The notes under the pieces: model-generated | The model's database searches: none | What the model was told of the DNA's origin: nothing | The model's input: the letters and a program-made list of their open reading frames with translations, nothing else | Position numbers and translations under genes: made by a program | From: Lachnoclostridium sp. UBA3775 | GTDB taxonomy: Bacteria; Bacillota; Clostridia; Lachnospirales; Lachnospiraceae | Direction of reading: 5' to 3' | NCBI GenBank assembly: GCA_002369525.1 | Contig: DFFN01000068.1 | Coordinates: 1-43,222, forward strand | DNA: 43,222 nt | Part shown: piece by piece, positions 7,974 through 16,202 of the stretch | Layout of the letters: each line of letters starts with the position of its first letter | Numbering within the stretch: the first letter of the stretch is position 1

Positions 7974-9125
7974 TTGGATAATGACAGAAGAAGACCGGGA
8001 GACAGACCAGGCTTAAGACCGGGAGAGAGACCCATATCAAGGCCCGGAGAGAGACCCATATCAAGGCCCGGAGAGAGACCCGCATCAAGGCTCGGAGAAA
8101 GGCCTGTACCCAGATCGGGGGAGAGGCCTGCTTCAAGACCAGGACAAAGATCCGGGGCAAGACCCGGAACAAGACAAAGGCCCAGGCTGGTAGTCAGGAA
8201 AAAGAAAGAAGACATACGCTTCAAGCTTGGCTTCCTTATATATATCCTGCTGTTGCTGTTCGCAATACTTGTTGTGGATATCGTGGTCTGGGGAAAACTC
8301 TCGGCTTATGAAAAAAGCGAAAACAAAAAGAGCGCTACAAAAGTTGTCGACAGTTCGGGGAAGGCTGTTAAGATAGTGACCGAAAAGCCCGCTCCCACAA
8401 AGGAACCGAGCCCGACCCTGTCTCCGACACCGACCCCGGTGCCGACGGAGGAAATTATACTGAGGGCTCCCGAAAACAGCAAGGTTTTTGCGGACGATGT
8501 GCTGCTTACGGCAGTTTCATCCAAAGAATACAGCGACGGCCGCTTTGACACGCTCATGCCCTTCATTGAAAATTATTCGGAATATGCCGTGATAAAAAAT
8601 ATCGTGGAGTTCCCGAAGATGAACGAATCGGTATTTGCCGTACCTGTCGGAGCAAAATTAAGCATCACTGACAGTAACGGAAATGCGATTACACCCGAAG
8701 AAAAGACGGAAGATGGTAAAAAGGTATACAGCGTATCGCTTGTAAGCAATGATGCCAACAAGGAAGCGGTCACAACAAGAGCCTTTGAATTCCTTGTGCA
8801 CTATTCGCTGTTCTGTGCCGGAGATGAAACCACAAGCCCGCTTATACAGTATTTCCCCAAGGGAAGCGAATATCTTAAGCTGATAAAGAAGACCGATAAC
8901 GGCTGGTATAACAGGCACAGAGGTCTTCCCACATATAAAAACAAGACCGTAAACGAATTTTTCGGTTACGGCGATTCACTGTGCTATATGGATCTTTCAA
9001 TGGTTCAGACCATACTTGCGAGCGCAAACGGAAAATACCTTGATTATAATATAAACATGGGCATATGGATGTGCAAGATGGACGGTACATGGATGGTTGC
9101 AGGCATGGTATACAAGGAAATGTGA
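7974..9125 (+). CDS. Single-pass membrane protein with Arg/Pro/Gly repeat tail, unknown function
   Basis: I do not recognise this 383-residue protein. It starts with TTG, six bases after GAGGT. Residues 7-62 are seven copies of an 8-residue unit close to RPGERPxS, strongly basic and probably disordered. One membrane helix follows at about 84-107. The preceding RKKK cluster predicts that the repeat tail is cytoplasmic and the rest outside. A Pro/Thr linker of the EPSPTLSPTPTPVP type leads to a C-terminal globular domain of about 230 residues (about 155-383) with no motif I can name. It lies between the NAGPA-like gene and the ABC exporter, so a surface-polysaccharide link is plausible but unproven. 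The basic tail could bind nucleic acid, anionic lipid or another protein. Confidence 0.8.
   Translation: MDNDRRRPGDRPGLRPGERPISRPGERPISRPGERPASRLGERPVPRSGERPASRPGQRSGARPGTRQRPRLVVRKKKEDIRFKLGFLIYILLLLFAILVVDIVVWGKLSAYEKSENKKSATKVVDSSGKAVKIVTEKPAPTKEPSPTLSPTPTPVPTEEIILRAPENSKVFADDVLLTAVSSKEYSDGRFDTLMPFIENYSEYAVIKNIVEFPKMNESVFAVPVGAKLSITDSNGNAITPEEKTEDGKKVYSVSLVSNDANKEAVTTRAFEFLVHYSLFCAGDETTSPLIQYFPKGSEYLKLIKKTDNGWYNRHRGLPTYKNKTVNEFFGYGDSLCYMDLSMVQTILASANGKYLDYNINMGIWMCKMDGTWMVAGMVYKEM
7992..8159 (+). repeat. Seven in-frame 24-bp tandem repeats (RPGERPxS units)
   Basis: The 168 bases equal exactly seven 24-base units inside the coding sequence. Units 2-4 are nearly identical at the DNA level, differing by one to a few bases. 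The outer units have diverged (RPGDRPGL, RLGERPVP, RSGERPAS, RPGQRSGA). The pattern suggests slippage or unequal recombination, so copy number may vary between strains. Confidence 0.9.
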
Positions 9126-9158
9126 TAATCGTTTTGTTGAAGAGAGAGTAATAACCAA

Positions 9159-9926
9159 ATGTTTGAAAAGTTTAAAAAATACAGGTTCTTGTTCGAAGAA
9201 CTCGTTAAGAGGGACTTCAAGAAGAAATATAAAAGAACGGTTCTGGGAATGCTGTGGAGTCTGATATCACCGTTATTGCAGCTGATGGTGCTGGTTCTCG
9301 TTTTCCAGAAGTTTTTCGGGAGAACTACCGAGAATTACATGATATATGTCTTCTCCGGCCTGGTCGTGTTTACTTATTTCAGCGATGCGACCCAGGGAGG
9401 CATGAGATCGCTGCTTGCCAATGCCGGAATTTTCAGTAAGGTTGACGTGCCGAAATATATGTTCCTTCTGTCCAGAAATATTCAGGCATTGCTTAATTTC
9501 GGACTGTCGCTGATCATATATTTCATTCTTGTGGGAGCATCTGGAATACATTTTCATTTTTCTTTTCTGCTTCTTCTTTTTCCCGCAGTCTGTCTTACGG
9601 TATTCAACATCGGAGTAGGAATGATTTTGTCCGCACTCTACATGTTTTTCCGTGATATAGAATATCTTTACGGCGTTTTTGTGATGCTGCTGAATTATAT
9701 GTCTGCAATTTTCTATACTCTGGATCCTTTTTCGGATTCGACCAAGATGAAGTTCTATATAAATCCGGTCTATGCATATATCAATTATTTCAGAAAAATA
9801 GTGATAAAGAACGAAATTCCGAGTTTAAGACTGCATGCACTCTGTGCGGGGTATGCACTGGTCATGCTGGCCGTAGGCAGTTTCATTTATAAGAAATACA
9901 ATTATAAATTCCTGTATTATGTCTGA
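9159..9926 (+). CDS. ABC-2 polysaccharide exporter permease (Wzm/TagG-like)
   Basis: A 255-residue membrane permease of the polysaccharide/teichoic acid export family. The amphipathic N-terminus LVKRDFKKKYKRTVLG, followed by MLWSLISPLLQLMVLVLVF, is the classic TagG/RfbA signature. About six membrane helices can be seen. It pairs with the ATPase encoded next to form the exporter that moves a finished lipid-linked glycan across the membrane. The gap after the repeat-protein gene is 33 bases with no clear promoter, and a purine-rich GAAGAGAGAG stretch serves as ribosome binding site. It marks the start of the polysaccharide locus. Confidence 0.95.
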   Translation: MFEKFKKYRFLFEELVKRDFKKKYKRTVLGMLWSLISPLLQLMVLVLVFQKFFGRTTENYMIYVFSGLVVFTYFSDATQGGMRSLLANAGIFSKVDVPKYMFLLSRNIQALLNFGLSLIIYFILVGASGIHFHFSFLLLLFPAVCLTVFNIGVGMILSALYMFFRDIEYLYGVFVMLLNYMSAIFYTLDPFSDSTKMKFYINPVYAYINYFRKIVIKNEIPSLRLHALCAGYALVMLAVGSFIYKKYNYKFLYYV

Positions 9927-9959
9927 TAAGGCAGAACACGGCAGCAAAGGATGAGAGAG

Positions 9960-10742
9960 ATGATTTTAAATGTTAAGGACGTATCGATAAGATATATAAC
10001 CGGCGACTTTAAGGATATAGGCATCAAGGAATATGTGATGCGGAAGCTTAAGCGCCAGTACAGAGTAAATGAATTCTGGGCGGTTGACGGAGTAAGCTTT
10101 TGCCTGGAAAGAGGAGACATGCTCGGTATCATAGGAACCAACGGTGCCGGTAAATCCACGCTTTTAAAGGCGGTTTCGGGCATTATGGTTCCCACCAAGG
10201 GCGTTGTTGAACGCGAAGGCACGATAGCAGCGCTTTTAGAGCTGGCATCCGGCTTTGACGGCGATCTGACCGTAAAGGAAAACGCATATCTTCGAGGCGC
10301 AATGCTCGGATATACGCGCAGGTTCATGGATGAAACCTATGATGAGATCATTGAGTTTTCGGAACTGAAGGAATTTGAAGACAGGCCCTTTAAGCAGCTG
10401 TCATCCGGAATGAAATCGAGACTTGCTTTTTCGATAGCTTCGCTGGTTAATCCGGACATACTGATACTTGATGAAGTTCTTTCCGTCGGTGACGGAGCCT
10501 TCAGAAAGAAGAGCGAAGCAAAGATGAAGGAAATAATCGAAGGCGGCGCAACAACCATCCTGGTTTCCCACTCGATCGAACAGGTGAGGAAGATGTGCAA
10601 CAAGGTGTTGTGGCTTCATAAGGGAAAACAGGTTGCATTCGGAGAACCTGAGCTTTTGTGCGATGCATATGAGACCTTCCTTGAGAACGGAGGGAAGAAG
10701 GTGCCGGAGAAGCTGGAGTACAGGAATAAAGAAAAACAATGA
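9960..10742 (+). CDS. ABC polysaccharide exporter ATPase (Wzt/TagH-like, short form)
   Basis: The ATP-binding subunit of the exporter, about 260 residues. Motifs: Walker A GTNGAGKST (residues 59-67), Q-loop region around LELASGFDGDLTV, signature LSSGMKSRLAFS, Walker B ILILDEVLSVGD, and H-loop VSHSIEQV. An ATG at 9951 is in frame, but AAAGG abuts it directly, so the ATG at 9960 is the likelier start. The protein stops soon after the ATPase core, so it lacks the C-terminal carbohydrate-binding domain found in Wzt proteins that recognise a terminal cap. Export is therefore probably not gated by such a cap. The gene overlaps the next start by four bases (ATGA). Confidence 0.95.
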   Translation: MILNVKDVSIRYITGDFKDIGIKEYVMRKLKRQYRVNEFWAVDGVSFCLERGDMLGIIGTNGAGKSTLLKAVSGIMVPTKGVVEREGTIAALLELASGFDGDLTVKENAYLRGAMLGYTRRFMDETYDEIIEFSELKEFEDRPFKQLSSGMKSRLAFSIASLVNPDILILDEVLSVGDGAFRKKSEAKMKEIIEGGATTILVSHSIEQVRKMCNKVLWLHKGKQVAFGEPELLCDAYETFLENGGKKVPEKLEYRNKEKQ

Positions 10743-11917
10743 AAAAAATCGATCCCGAAAAATCCATAGTGCTTGTAACGCATGAGATATCCCCGACGGG
10801 TGCCCCGATTCTTTTAAGCAAGATAGCAAAAAGCATTAAAAGCCGCGGATATTACGTCGTGGTACTTTCTTTAAGGTCAAAGCCGGTAACCGAGGCCTAC
10901 AGGGAATGCTCGGACGAGATATACATTGTCGACAAGATAGACAATTACTCAGGCAAGGTCATGCGTTATACCGGTCACGATCCGTCACCGAGACAAAACA
11001 GAGCCCTTGAAGTCATGGCAGCACGCCTTGAAAAGAGAGGCTTTAAGTATATCCTTGTGAACAGCATAGCCAGCGGAATGTGCGTTCCCGTATTTAAAAA
11101 GCACGGTTTCAGAATGGTCTGCCTTGTACATGAGATGAAGGGAGCATGCACTTTCTTTCATGCGGACAGGCTGATAAAGGACATGGCAAGGCTTTCGGAT
11201 GTGATAGTGTTCCCGGCTGAGCCTGCAAAACGTGATTTTGAATCGTTTTGCGGAAGCATCAAGGCAAGAACGGAGATCTGTCCGCAGGGCTTTTATTGCA
11301 GTTATCCGGAGAAGAATGACAGCGAAAAAGCAAGGAGAAGTCTTTGCAAAAAGCTGAAGCTTCCGGAAGACACAATGTTTATGGCGGGCGTCGGTATTAT
11401 ACATTTCCTTAAAGGAACCGATATTTTTCCTTTGCTCGCAAAAGCTACAGAAGACATCAAAAACCTGCACTTTATCTGGCTGGGATCGGCAGTGAATGAG
11501 GAATATAATGCATATATGACGGCAATGGCCGAAAGACTGGGCGTTTCGAAACGTATACATTTTACAGGTTTTATAAAAAATGAAGCGGCATATAAGAAAA
11601 CACTCAGTGCGTGCAGGGCTTTTCTGCTTACATCAAGAGAGGATACTTATCCTTCTGTGCTGATTGAAGCTGCGGCCTGCAGGGTGCCGATAGTATCCTT
11701 TGCCGGAAGCGGAGGAGCAGAAAGCTTTTTGGGTGACGAAAGAGGCTGTCTTGTTCCTTACATGGATATTGAGGCTTTCTCGGCCGAGGTGAGAAAAATT
11801 GCACTCGGCAGGGAAGATACCGAAAAAAAGGTTGAGAAAGCCTTTAAATATGTAAATGAGGAATTTGATTTTGAAAAGTACACAGATAAGCTGCTTGCTT
11901 ATCTGTTCGAAGAATGA
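10739..11917 (+). CDS. Glycosyltransferase family 4 (GT-B)
   Basis: A 392-residue cytoplasmic glycosyltransferase with the two-domain GT-B layout. The N-terminal domain begins IVLVTHEISPTGAPILL, a donor/acceptor loop common in GT4 enzymes of capsule clusters. The C-terminal domain carries FMAGVGIIHFLKGTDIF, IHFTGFIKN and the nucleotide-sugar binding block SREDTYPSVLIEAAACRVP, in which the first acidic residue of the EX7E motif is Asp. Sugar donor and acceptor cannot be read from the sequence. It overlaps the exporter ATPase gene by four bases and is followed 12 bases later by the ketoisomerase gene. Confidence 0.9.
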   Translation: MKKIDPEKSIVLVTHEISPTGAPILLSKIAKSIKSRGYYVVVLSLRSKPVTEAYRECSDEIYIVDKIDNYSGKVMRYTGHDPSPRQNRALEVMAARLEKRGFKYILVNSIASGMCVPVFKKHGFRMVCLVHEMKGACTFFHADRLIKDMARLSDVIVFPAEPAKRDFESFCGSIKARTEICPQGFYCSYPEKNDSEKARRSLCKKLKLPEDTMFMAGVGIIHFLKGTDIFPLLAKATEDIKNLHFIWLGSAVNEEYNAYMTAMAERLGVSKRIHFTGFIKNEAAYKKTLSACRAFLLTSREDTYPSVLIEAAACRVPIVSFAGSGGAESFLGDERGCLVPYMDIEAFSAEVRKIALGREDTEKKVEKAFKYVNEEFDFEKYTDKLLAYLFEE

Positions 11918-11929
11918 AAAGGAGAATAA

Positions 11930-12385
11930 ATGGTTAATTCCGGTTTTATTGATTTAAAAAGACATTCGGACAGCTACGGTAATCTGGTTGCCATAGAAGA
12001 GTGTAAAGATATACCCTTTGACATAAAAAGAGTATACTATATTTATCAGGTGGACGAGGGTGTAAGACGAGGCTTTCATTCACACAGAAATCTTCATCAG
12101 GTGCTTATCTGTGTGCATGGTTCGGTAAAGATCCTTGTTAAAAATCCCCATGAAGAGGAAATTGTAACGCTTGACGATCCTTCCAAAGGACTCTATATCG
12201 GTCCCATGCTTTGGAGGGAAATGTATGATTTTGAGGATGGAGCTGTGCTTTTGGTACTGGCATCCGAATACTATGATATCAGCGATTATATCCGTGAATA
12301 TCCGGTATATGAAAAAGAAGCGGCAGACTATGTTTTCGACAATTCGGAAAATCTTCTGCTGAGCAAAGGAAAGGAAGTAGAGTAA
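11930..12385 (+). CDS. fdtA: dTDP-6-deoxy-4-keto-hexose 3,4-ketoisomerase (FdtA/QdtA cupin)
   Basis: A 151-residue single-domain cupin of the FdtA/QdtA family, which moves the keto group of dTDP-4-keto-6-deoxyglucose from C4 to C3. Family hallmarks are GNLVAIEE near the N-terminus, IKRVYYIYQV, the catalytic His block RRGFHSHRNLHQVLICVHGSV, and YIGPMLWREMYDF. The aminotransferase gene follows one base after the stop and a matching acetyltransferase lies 3 kb downstream. Together they predict dTDP-3-acetamido-3,6-dideoxygalactose (Fuc3NAc) or the gluco isomer (Qui3NAc). Sequence reading alone cannot separate FdtA from QdtA, so the symbol is provisional. Confidence 0.88.
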   Translation: MVNSGFIDLKRHSDSYGNLVAIEECKDIPFDIKRVYYIYQVDEGVRRGFHSHRNLHQVLICVHGSVKILVKNPHEEEIVTLDDPSKGLYIGPMLWREMYDFEDGAVLLVLASEYYDISDYIREYPVYEKEAADYVFDNSENLLLSKGKEVE

Positions 12386-12386
12386 A

Positions 12387-13475
12387 ATGAAGATTCCGTT
12401 TTCAACCTTCGGCCCCATGCATGAAATGATGCGCGACGAAATGCTGGAAGCTTTTACAAGAGTATATGATAAGGGCTGGTTCATTCAGGGCAGTGAATGT
12501 GATGCCTTCGAAAAGGAATTTGCCGACTACAATAACCGGAAGTACTGTGTCGGATGCGCAACGGGTCTTGATGCGATTTATCTTGCTTTAAAGGCTATGG
12601 GAATAAAGGCGGGAGATGAGGTAATATGCCCGTCAAATACATTTATAGCAACCGTGCTTGCCGTAAGCTATACAGGCGCAAAGCCTGTACTTGTCGAGCC
12701 TGACGAGCTTACCTATAATATGTGCGGCAAGGGCCTTGAGGATGCGCTTAGCGAAAAAACCAAGGCTGTGATTGCGGTTCATCTTTACGGTCAGACCGCT
12801 GAAATGGATGAGATCTGTGCATTTGCGAAAAAGCACGGACTAAGGCTCGTGGAAGACTGCGCTCAGGCACACGGTGCAACTTACAAAGGCAAAAAAGCAG
12901 GCTCCTTCGGAGATGCGGCAGCCTTCAGCTTTTACCCCGGAAAGAACCTTGGCGCATTAGGTGACGGCGGAGCTGTGGTCACGGATGATGAGGAACTTGC
13001 AAAGAAAATCAGGGCCCTCGGAAATTACGGCTCGGTTGCCAAATACGATCACAGGTATCAGGGAACAAACTCAAGACTCGACGAAATGCAGGCTGCTTTC
13101 CTTCGGGTGAAGCTAAGAAGCCTTGATGAGATGAATGCTTTCAGAAACAAGGTTGCCATGCGTTTCTTAAAAGAAATAAAAAATGATAAGATAAAGCTTC
13201 CGAAGGTAGGGGACAACCGTACTCATGTATGGCATATTTTTGCTGTAATGGTCGATGACAAGGCGGATTTTAAAAAGTATCTGGATGAGAACGGAATAGG
13301 TCATAACGAGCATTATCCCATCCCTATCCACAGGCAGGGGGCATATCTTGACGAAAAACTCGGCAGCTTTCCGTTTGCCGAATATATATCTGCCTCCGAA
13401 ATCAGCCTTCCGATGTACTACGGGATGAGCGATGAGGAAATTGACTATATCATTGATGTGCTGAACAGATATTAG
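12387..13475 (+). CDS. DegT/DnrJ/EryC1-type sugar 3-aminotransferase (FdtB/QdtB-like)
   Basis: A 362-residue PLP-dependent aminotransferase that would add the amino group at C3 of the keto sugar produced by the preceding isomerase. Fold type I markers: GWFIQGSECDAFEKEF, a CATGLDAIYLAL phosphate-binding segment, AVHLYGQTAEMD, LVEDCAQAHGA (the Asp that contacts the pyridine nitrogen) and FYPGKNLGALGDGG with the Schiff-base Lys186. YQGTNSRLDEMQAAFLR and NEHYPIPIH complete the pattern. Length is normal. It sits one base after the ketoisomerase stop codon, which strongly suggests functional pairing. Confidence 0.92.
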   Translation: MKIPFSTFGPMHEMMRDEMLEAFTRVYDKGWFIQGSECDAFEKEFADYNNRKYCVGCATGLDAIYLALKAMGIKAGDEVICPSNTFIATVLAVSYTGAKPVLVEPDELTYNMCGKGLEDALSEKTKAVIAVHLYGQTAEMDEICAFAKKHGLRLVEDCAQAHGATYKGKKAGSFGDAAAFSFYPGKNLGALGDGGAVVTDDEELAKKIRALGNYGSVAKYDHRYQGTNSRLDEMQAAFLRVKLRSLDEMNAFRNKVAMRFLKEIKNDKIKLPKVGDNRTHVWHIFAVMVDDKADFKKYLDENGIGHNEHYPIPIHRQGAYLDEKLGSFPFAEYISASEISLPMYYGMSDEEIDYIIDVLNRY

Positions 13476-13485
13476 GAGCATCTGT

Positions 13486-14397
13486 ATGTTGACACACAAA
13501 AAAAAGCAGCCGTTGATTTCGGTGGTAATATTGTCATATAAGCAGGAGCAATATCTTAAAGGTGCAATAGATTCGGTTCTGAATCAGGATTATCCGGACA
13601 TAGAAATGATAATTGCCGACGACTCCACCCCGAATTTTAAGAGCGAGGTATGGAGCAGATATATCAACGATAACAAAAGAAGCAATATAGTTAATTCTTT
13701 TGTTATAAAGAATGAAGAAAACCGGGGTACGGTCAAAAACATCAATTCCGCAATCAGCCGATGCCGCGGTGAGTATGTGATGTTTTTTGCGGGAGATGAC
13801 GAACTGGCAGGAAAGAAGGTCCTTTCCGTTCTGGCTGAAAAGATGGCTTTACTGCAAGGAAAAGATATTTGCGTAAGCGGTCTGGCAATTAAAATGGACC
13901 ATGGGCTTGTTAGGAATGATGGTTTCTTTCAGAACGGTATCATTCGATCCAGGCTGGCTATAGGCGCAAAAAAAGCTCACAGAATGCTTCTGTACGAATG
14001 CTGTTACAGTATGGGAGCGACAATGTTTATAAAAAAAGAGCTGGAAAGAATCAACGGATTCGATGAGTCTTACAAGGTAATAGAAGACTGGAGCTTCTTT
14101 TTGTCATACAGCAGAAGCGGAGGCAGAGTGTTTTTTGCTGATTACCCTGTTTTAAAACACAGGGACGGCGGTATCAGCGAAAAGAAAAAGTTACCGCTTC
14201 GATATACGGAGGACCTGAAAAAAATATACCTTAGGGAAGTCTTTCCGTACATAAATGAAGAGAAGGACAGCAGCAGAAAAATAAAGATACTTTTGCATTA
14301 CAAGACCATATTCGGATGGGACTTTAATTTTATAAAAATGTGTTTATGTAATCCCGTGTCGGTGATTATATATTTGATACTAAAGATTCAGGAGTGA
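13486..14397 (+). CDS. Glycosyltransferase family 2 (GT-A)
   Basis: A 303-residue inverting glycosyltransferase of family 2. It begins PLISVVILSYKQEQYLKGAIDSVL, continues with the nucleotide-binding IEMIIADDST, and has a metal-binding acidic motif in FFAGDDE. The acceptor region contains GFDESYKVIEDWSFFLSYS. No clear membrane anchor is present apart from a hydrophobic C-terminal stretch (VSVIIYLILKI) that could associate with the membrane. AGGAG at 13474-13478 supports the ATG at 13486. Sugar specificity is unknown. Base composition becomes visibly richer in A and T from about this gene. Confidence 0.9.
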   Translation: MLTHKKKQPLISVVILSYKQEQYLKGAIDSVLNQDYPDIEMIIADDSTPNFKSEVWSRYINDNKRSNIVNSFVIKNEENRGTVKNINSAISRCRGEYVMFFAGDDELAGKKVLSVLAEKMALLQGKDICVSGLAIKMDHGLVRNDGFFQNGIIRSRLAIGAKKAHRMLLYECCYSMGATMFIKKELERINGFDESYKVIEDWSFFLSYSRSGGRVFFADYPVLKHRDGGISEKKKLPLRYTEDLKKIYLREVFPYINEEKDSSRKIKILLHYKTIFGWDFNFIKMCLCNPVSVIIYLILKIQE

Positions 14398-14401
14398 AAA
14401 A

Positions 14402-15748
14402 ATGGCTAAAATATTTGTTGCAATGTACAATTTTGCAAGGCATTCCGATGACTATACCATCATGCCGCCTTTTTATGAGACCTTTATATCAGGGCTCAGA
14501 GATGCCGGAAATGAGGTCCTTGTTTATTTCCATAAGGATTTTTACAAAGATTTTTCGGGAGAAATGCCTTCTTTTATAAAGGAAAAAGTACGTAAATTCA
14601 ATGCCGATCTGTATATCTTTTTTAACAATAATTTCTGGGATATATCAAAGATGACAGATAAGCCTATTTTGATATATGATGTTGATTCGCCTTTATTCTA
14701 TAAGAATCTTGACGAAATAAAGGCAAATCCCTGCAGATACCGATTTATGACTATTCAGAAGAACTCTGTTGGAATGCTTAAGGAGCAGGTCGGTGTTGAT
14801 GAAAAGTATGCCAGATATGCGCCGCCTTTTACAGGTATTATGTCGGATAAAAGCATTAAACCGGATATAAATATATCTTTTATCGGCTCCAACTGGACAT
14901 GGGAGGGATGCAAATTTGTTCAAAGCTTTCTTGATAATCCGGCCGTTACAAATGAAGAGCGAATAATGGCTAAGAAAGTGTATGAAGAGTATTCCAAAAA
15001 CCCATTTAACTCAAGTGAGGAAATATATGAAAGACTTGGATTTGATCCGGAACATAAGCTGAAATTCCAAAATAATATGAATACTGCAAGCAGGATATCG
15101 GGAATAAAAAGAATATCATATCTTGAAACCATTTCCGATCTCGGACTTGAGATCCGCGGTTTGTATTTTTCGCAGGGAAATACGGCATTTTTCCCGGGAG
15201 TTGCTTTTTCGTTTAACAAGGATACGGTTTTTACAAGGAAAGAGAACCAGGATATCTTCAACAGATCAAAAATCAGTTTTAATATCAACCATATTCAGGC
15301 GATAACCGGCTTTTCGTGGAGAGTATGCGATATAATGGCGAGCAATGCTGCGATCGTTACAGAGTTCAAACCTGATTTGGAGGAATCATTCCCGGGAGTA
15401 AAACTACCTACTTTCACGACAAAAGCGGAAGCATATGAAATATGTAAACGTCTTTTGGAAAATGAAGCTGAAAGAAAAGAAATCGTTGCGGCCTCCAATG
15501 AGATCATTGACAGAATGTATCGTTTTGATCATACGTTAAAGGCTATGGAAGATTTTATGAATGTAAAGCTTCACAGTGCAAAAGAGGGAACGCTTGAGTA
15601 TATATATGAGCCGAGAATAATGAGGAATGACAGAGATATGGATGATGAAAAAAGGAATAATCATATATTCATAGGTTATCGTGCAATAAGAAAATGCCAT
15701 CATCTGTTGGGAAAGTTTATGGATAAGGTCAACGTACCGCATGAGTAA
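14402..15748 (+). CDS. CgeB-like glycosyltransferase (Glyco_trans_1_2 type)
   Basis: A 448-residue probable GT-B glycosyltransferase similar to the CgeB/DUF3880 family. The N-terminal half contains PILIYDVDSPLFYKN and IQKNSVGMLKEQVGVDEKY. The C-terminal half carries SKISFNINH, GFSWRVCDIMASNAAIVTEF and a terminal RLLENEAERKEIVAASNEII helix region, matching the sugar-nucleotide side of this family. It lies between a GT2 gene and an acetyltransferase gene, so it probably adds one residue of the repeat unit. The last eight bases overlap an in-frame ATG of the next gene, but the likelier start of that gene lies after this stop. Confidence 0.8.
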   Translation: MAKIFVAMYNFARHSDDYTIMPPFYETFISGLRDAGNEVLVYFHKDFYKDFSGEMPSFIKEKVRKFNADLYIFFNNNFWDISKMTDKPILIYDVDSPLFYKNLDEIKANPCRYRFMTIQKNSVGMLKEQVGVDEKYARYAPPFTGIMSDKSIKPDINISFIGSNWTWEGCKFVQSFLDNPAVTNEERIMAKKVYEEYSKNPFNSSEEIYERLGFDPEHKLKFQNNMNTASRISGIKRISYLETISDLGLEIRGLYFSQGNTAFFPGVAFSFNKDTVFTRKENQDIFNRSKISFNINHIQAITGFSWRVCDIMASNAAIVTEFKPDLEESFPGVKLPTFTTKAEAYEICKRLLENEAERKEIVAASNEIIDRMYRFDHTLKAMEDFMNVKLHSAKEGTLEYIYEPRIMRNDRDMDDEKRNNHIFIGYRAIRKCHHLLGKFMDKVNVPHE

Positions 15749-15761
15749 AAGAGGTGACAGA

Positions 15762-16202
15762 ATGGTACATGGATTATCGGACGTTCAAACTGAGAATATC
15801 GGTGAAGGCACCAGTATCTGGCAATTTTGCGTGGTTCTTCCGGGAGCGGTTATCGGAAAAAACTGTAATATCTGCAGTCACTGTTTTATTGAAAATAAAG
15901 TAAAAATCGGAGATAATGTTACGATTAAGTGCGGTGTGCAGATCTGGGACGGTATCACAGTGGAAGATAATGTATTTATAGGCCCGAATGTTACTTTTTG
16001 TAATGACAGACATCCTGTGAGCCGGAATAAAAACTATGTTCTGGAAGGCGTTACAGTGAAAAAAGGTGCAATGATAGGCGCAGGTTCCGTCATATTGCCC
16101 GGCGTGACAATCGGCGAAAATGCTGTGGTTGCGGCAGGATCTGTTGTTACGAAGGACGTACCTGCAAATACACGATATTTGGTTAAAGTAGGAGCAAAAT
16201 GA
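15762..16202 (+). CDS. Left-handed beta-helix sugar N-acetyltransferase (FdtC/QdtC/WlbB-like)
   Basis: A 146-residue hexapeptide-repeat acyltransferase. Isoleucine-rich repeats form the helix (IGEGTSIWQF, IGKNCNICSH, IGDNVTIKCG, IGPNVTFCND). The loop FCNDRHPVSRN supplies the family's acceptor-binding segment, and GAMIGAGSVILPGVTIGENAVVAAGSVV ends the coil stack. Such enzymes acetylate the 3-amino group of dTDP-3-amino-3,6-dideoxyhexoses, completing the pathway with the ketoisomerase and aminotransferase upstream. An ATG at 15741 is in frame, but GAGGTG at 15751-15756 places the start at 15762. It overlaps the next gene by four bases. Confidence 0.88.
   Translation: MVHGLSDVQTENIGEGTSIWQFCVVLPGAVIGKNCNICSHCFIENKVKIGDNVTIKCGVQIWDGITVEDNVFIGPNVTFCNDRHPVSRNKNYVLEGVTVKKGAMIGAGSVILPGVTIGENAVVAAGSVVTKDVPANTRYLVKVGAK

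Noticed and set aside
7992..8159. CRISPR-like array
   Set aside because: The 24-base units are contiguous, without spacers, and in frame with a protein; they are coding tandem repeats.
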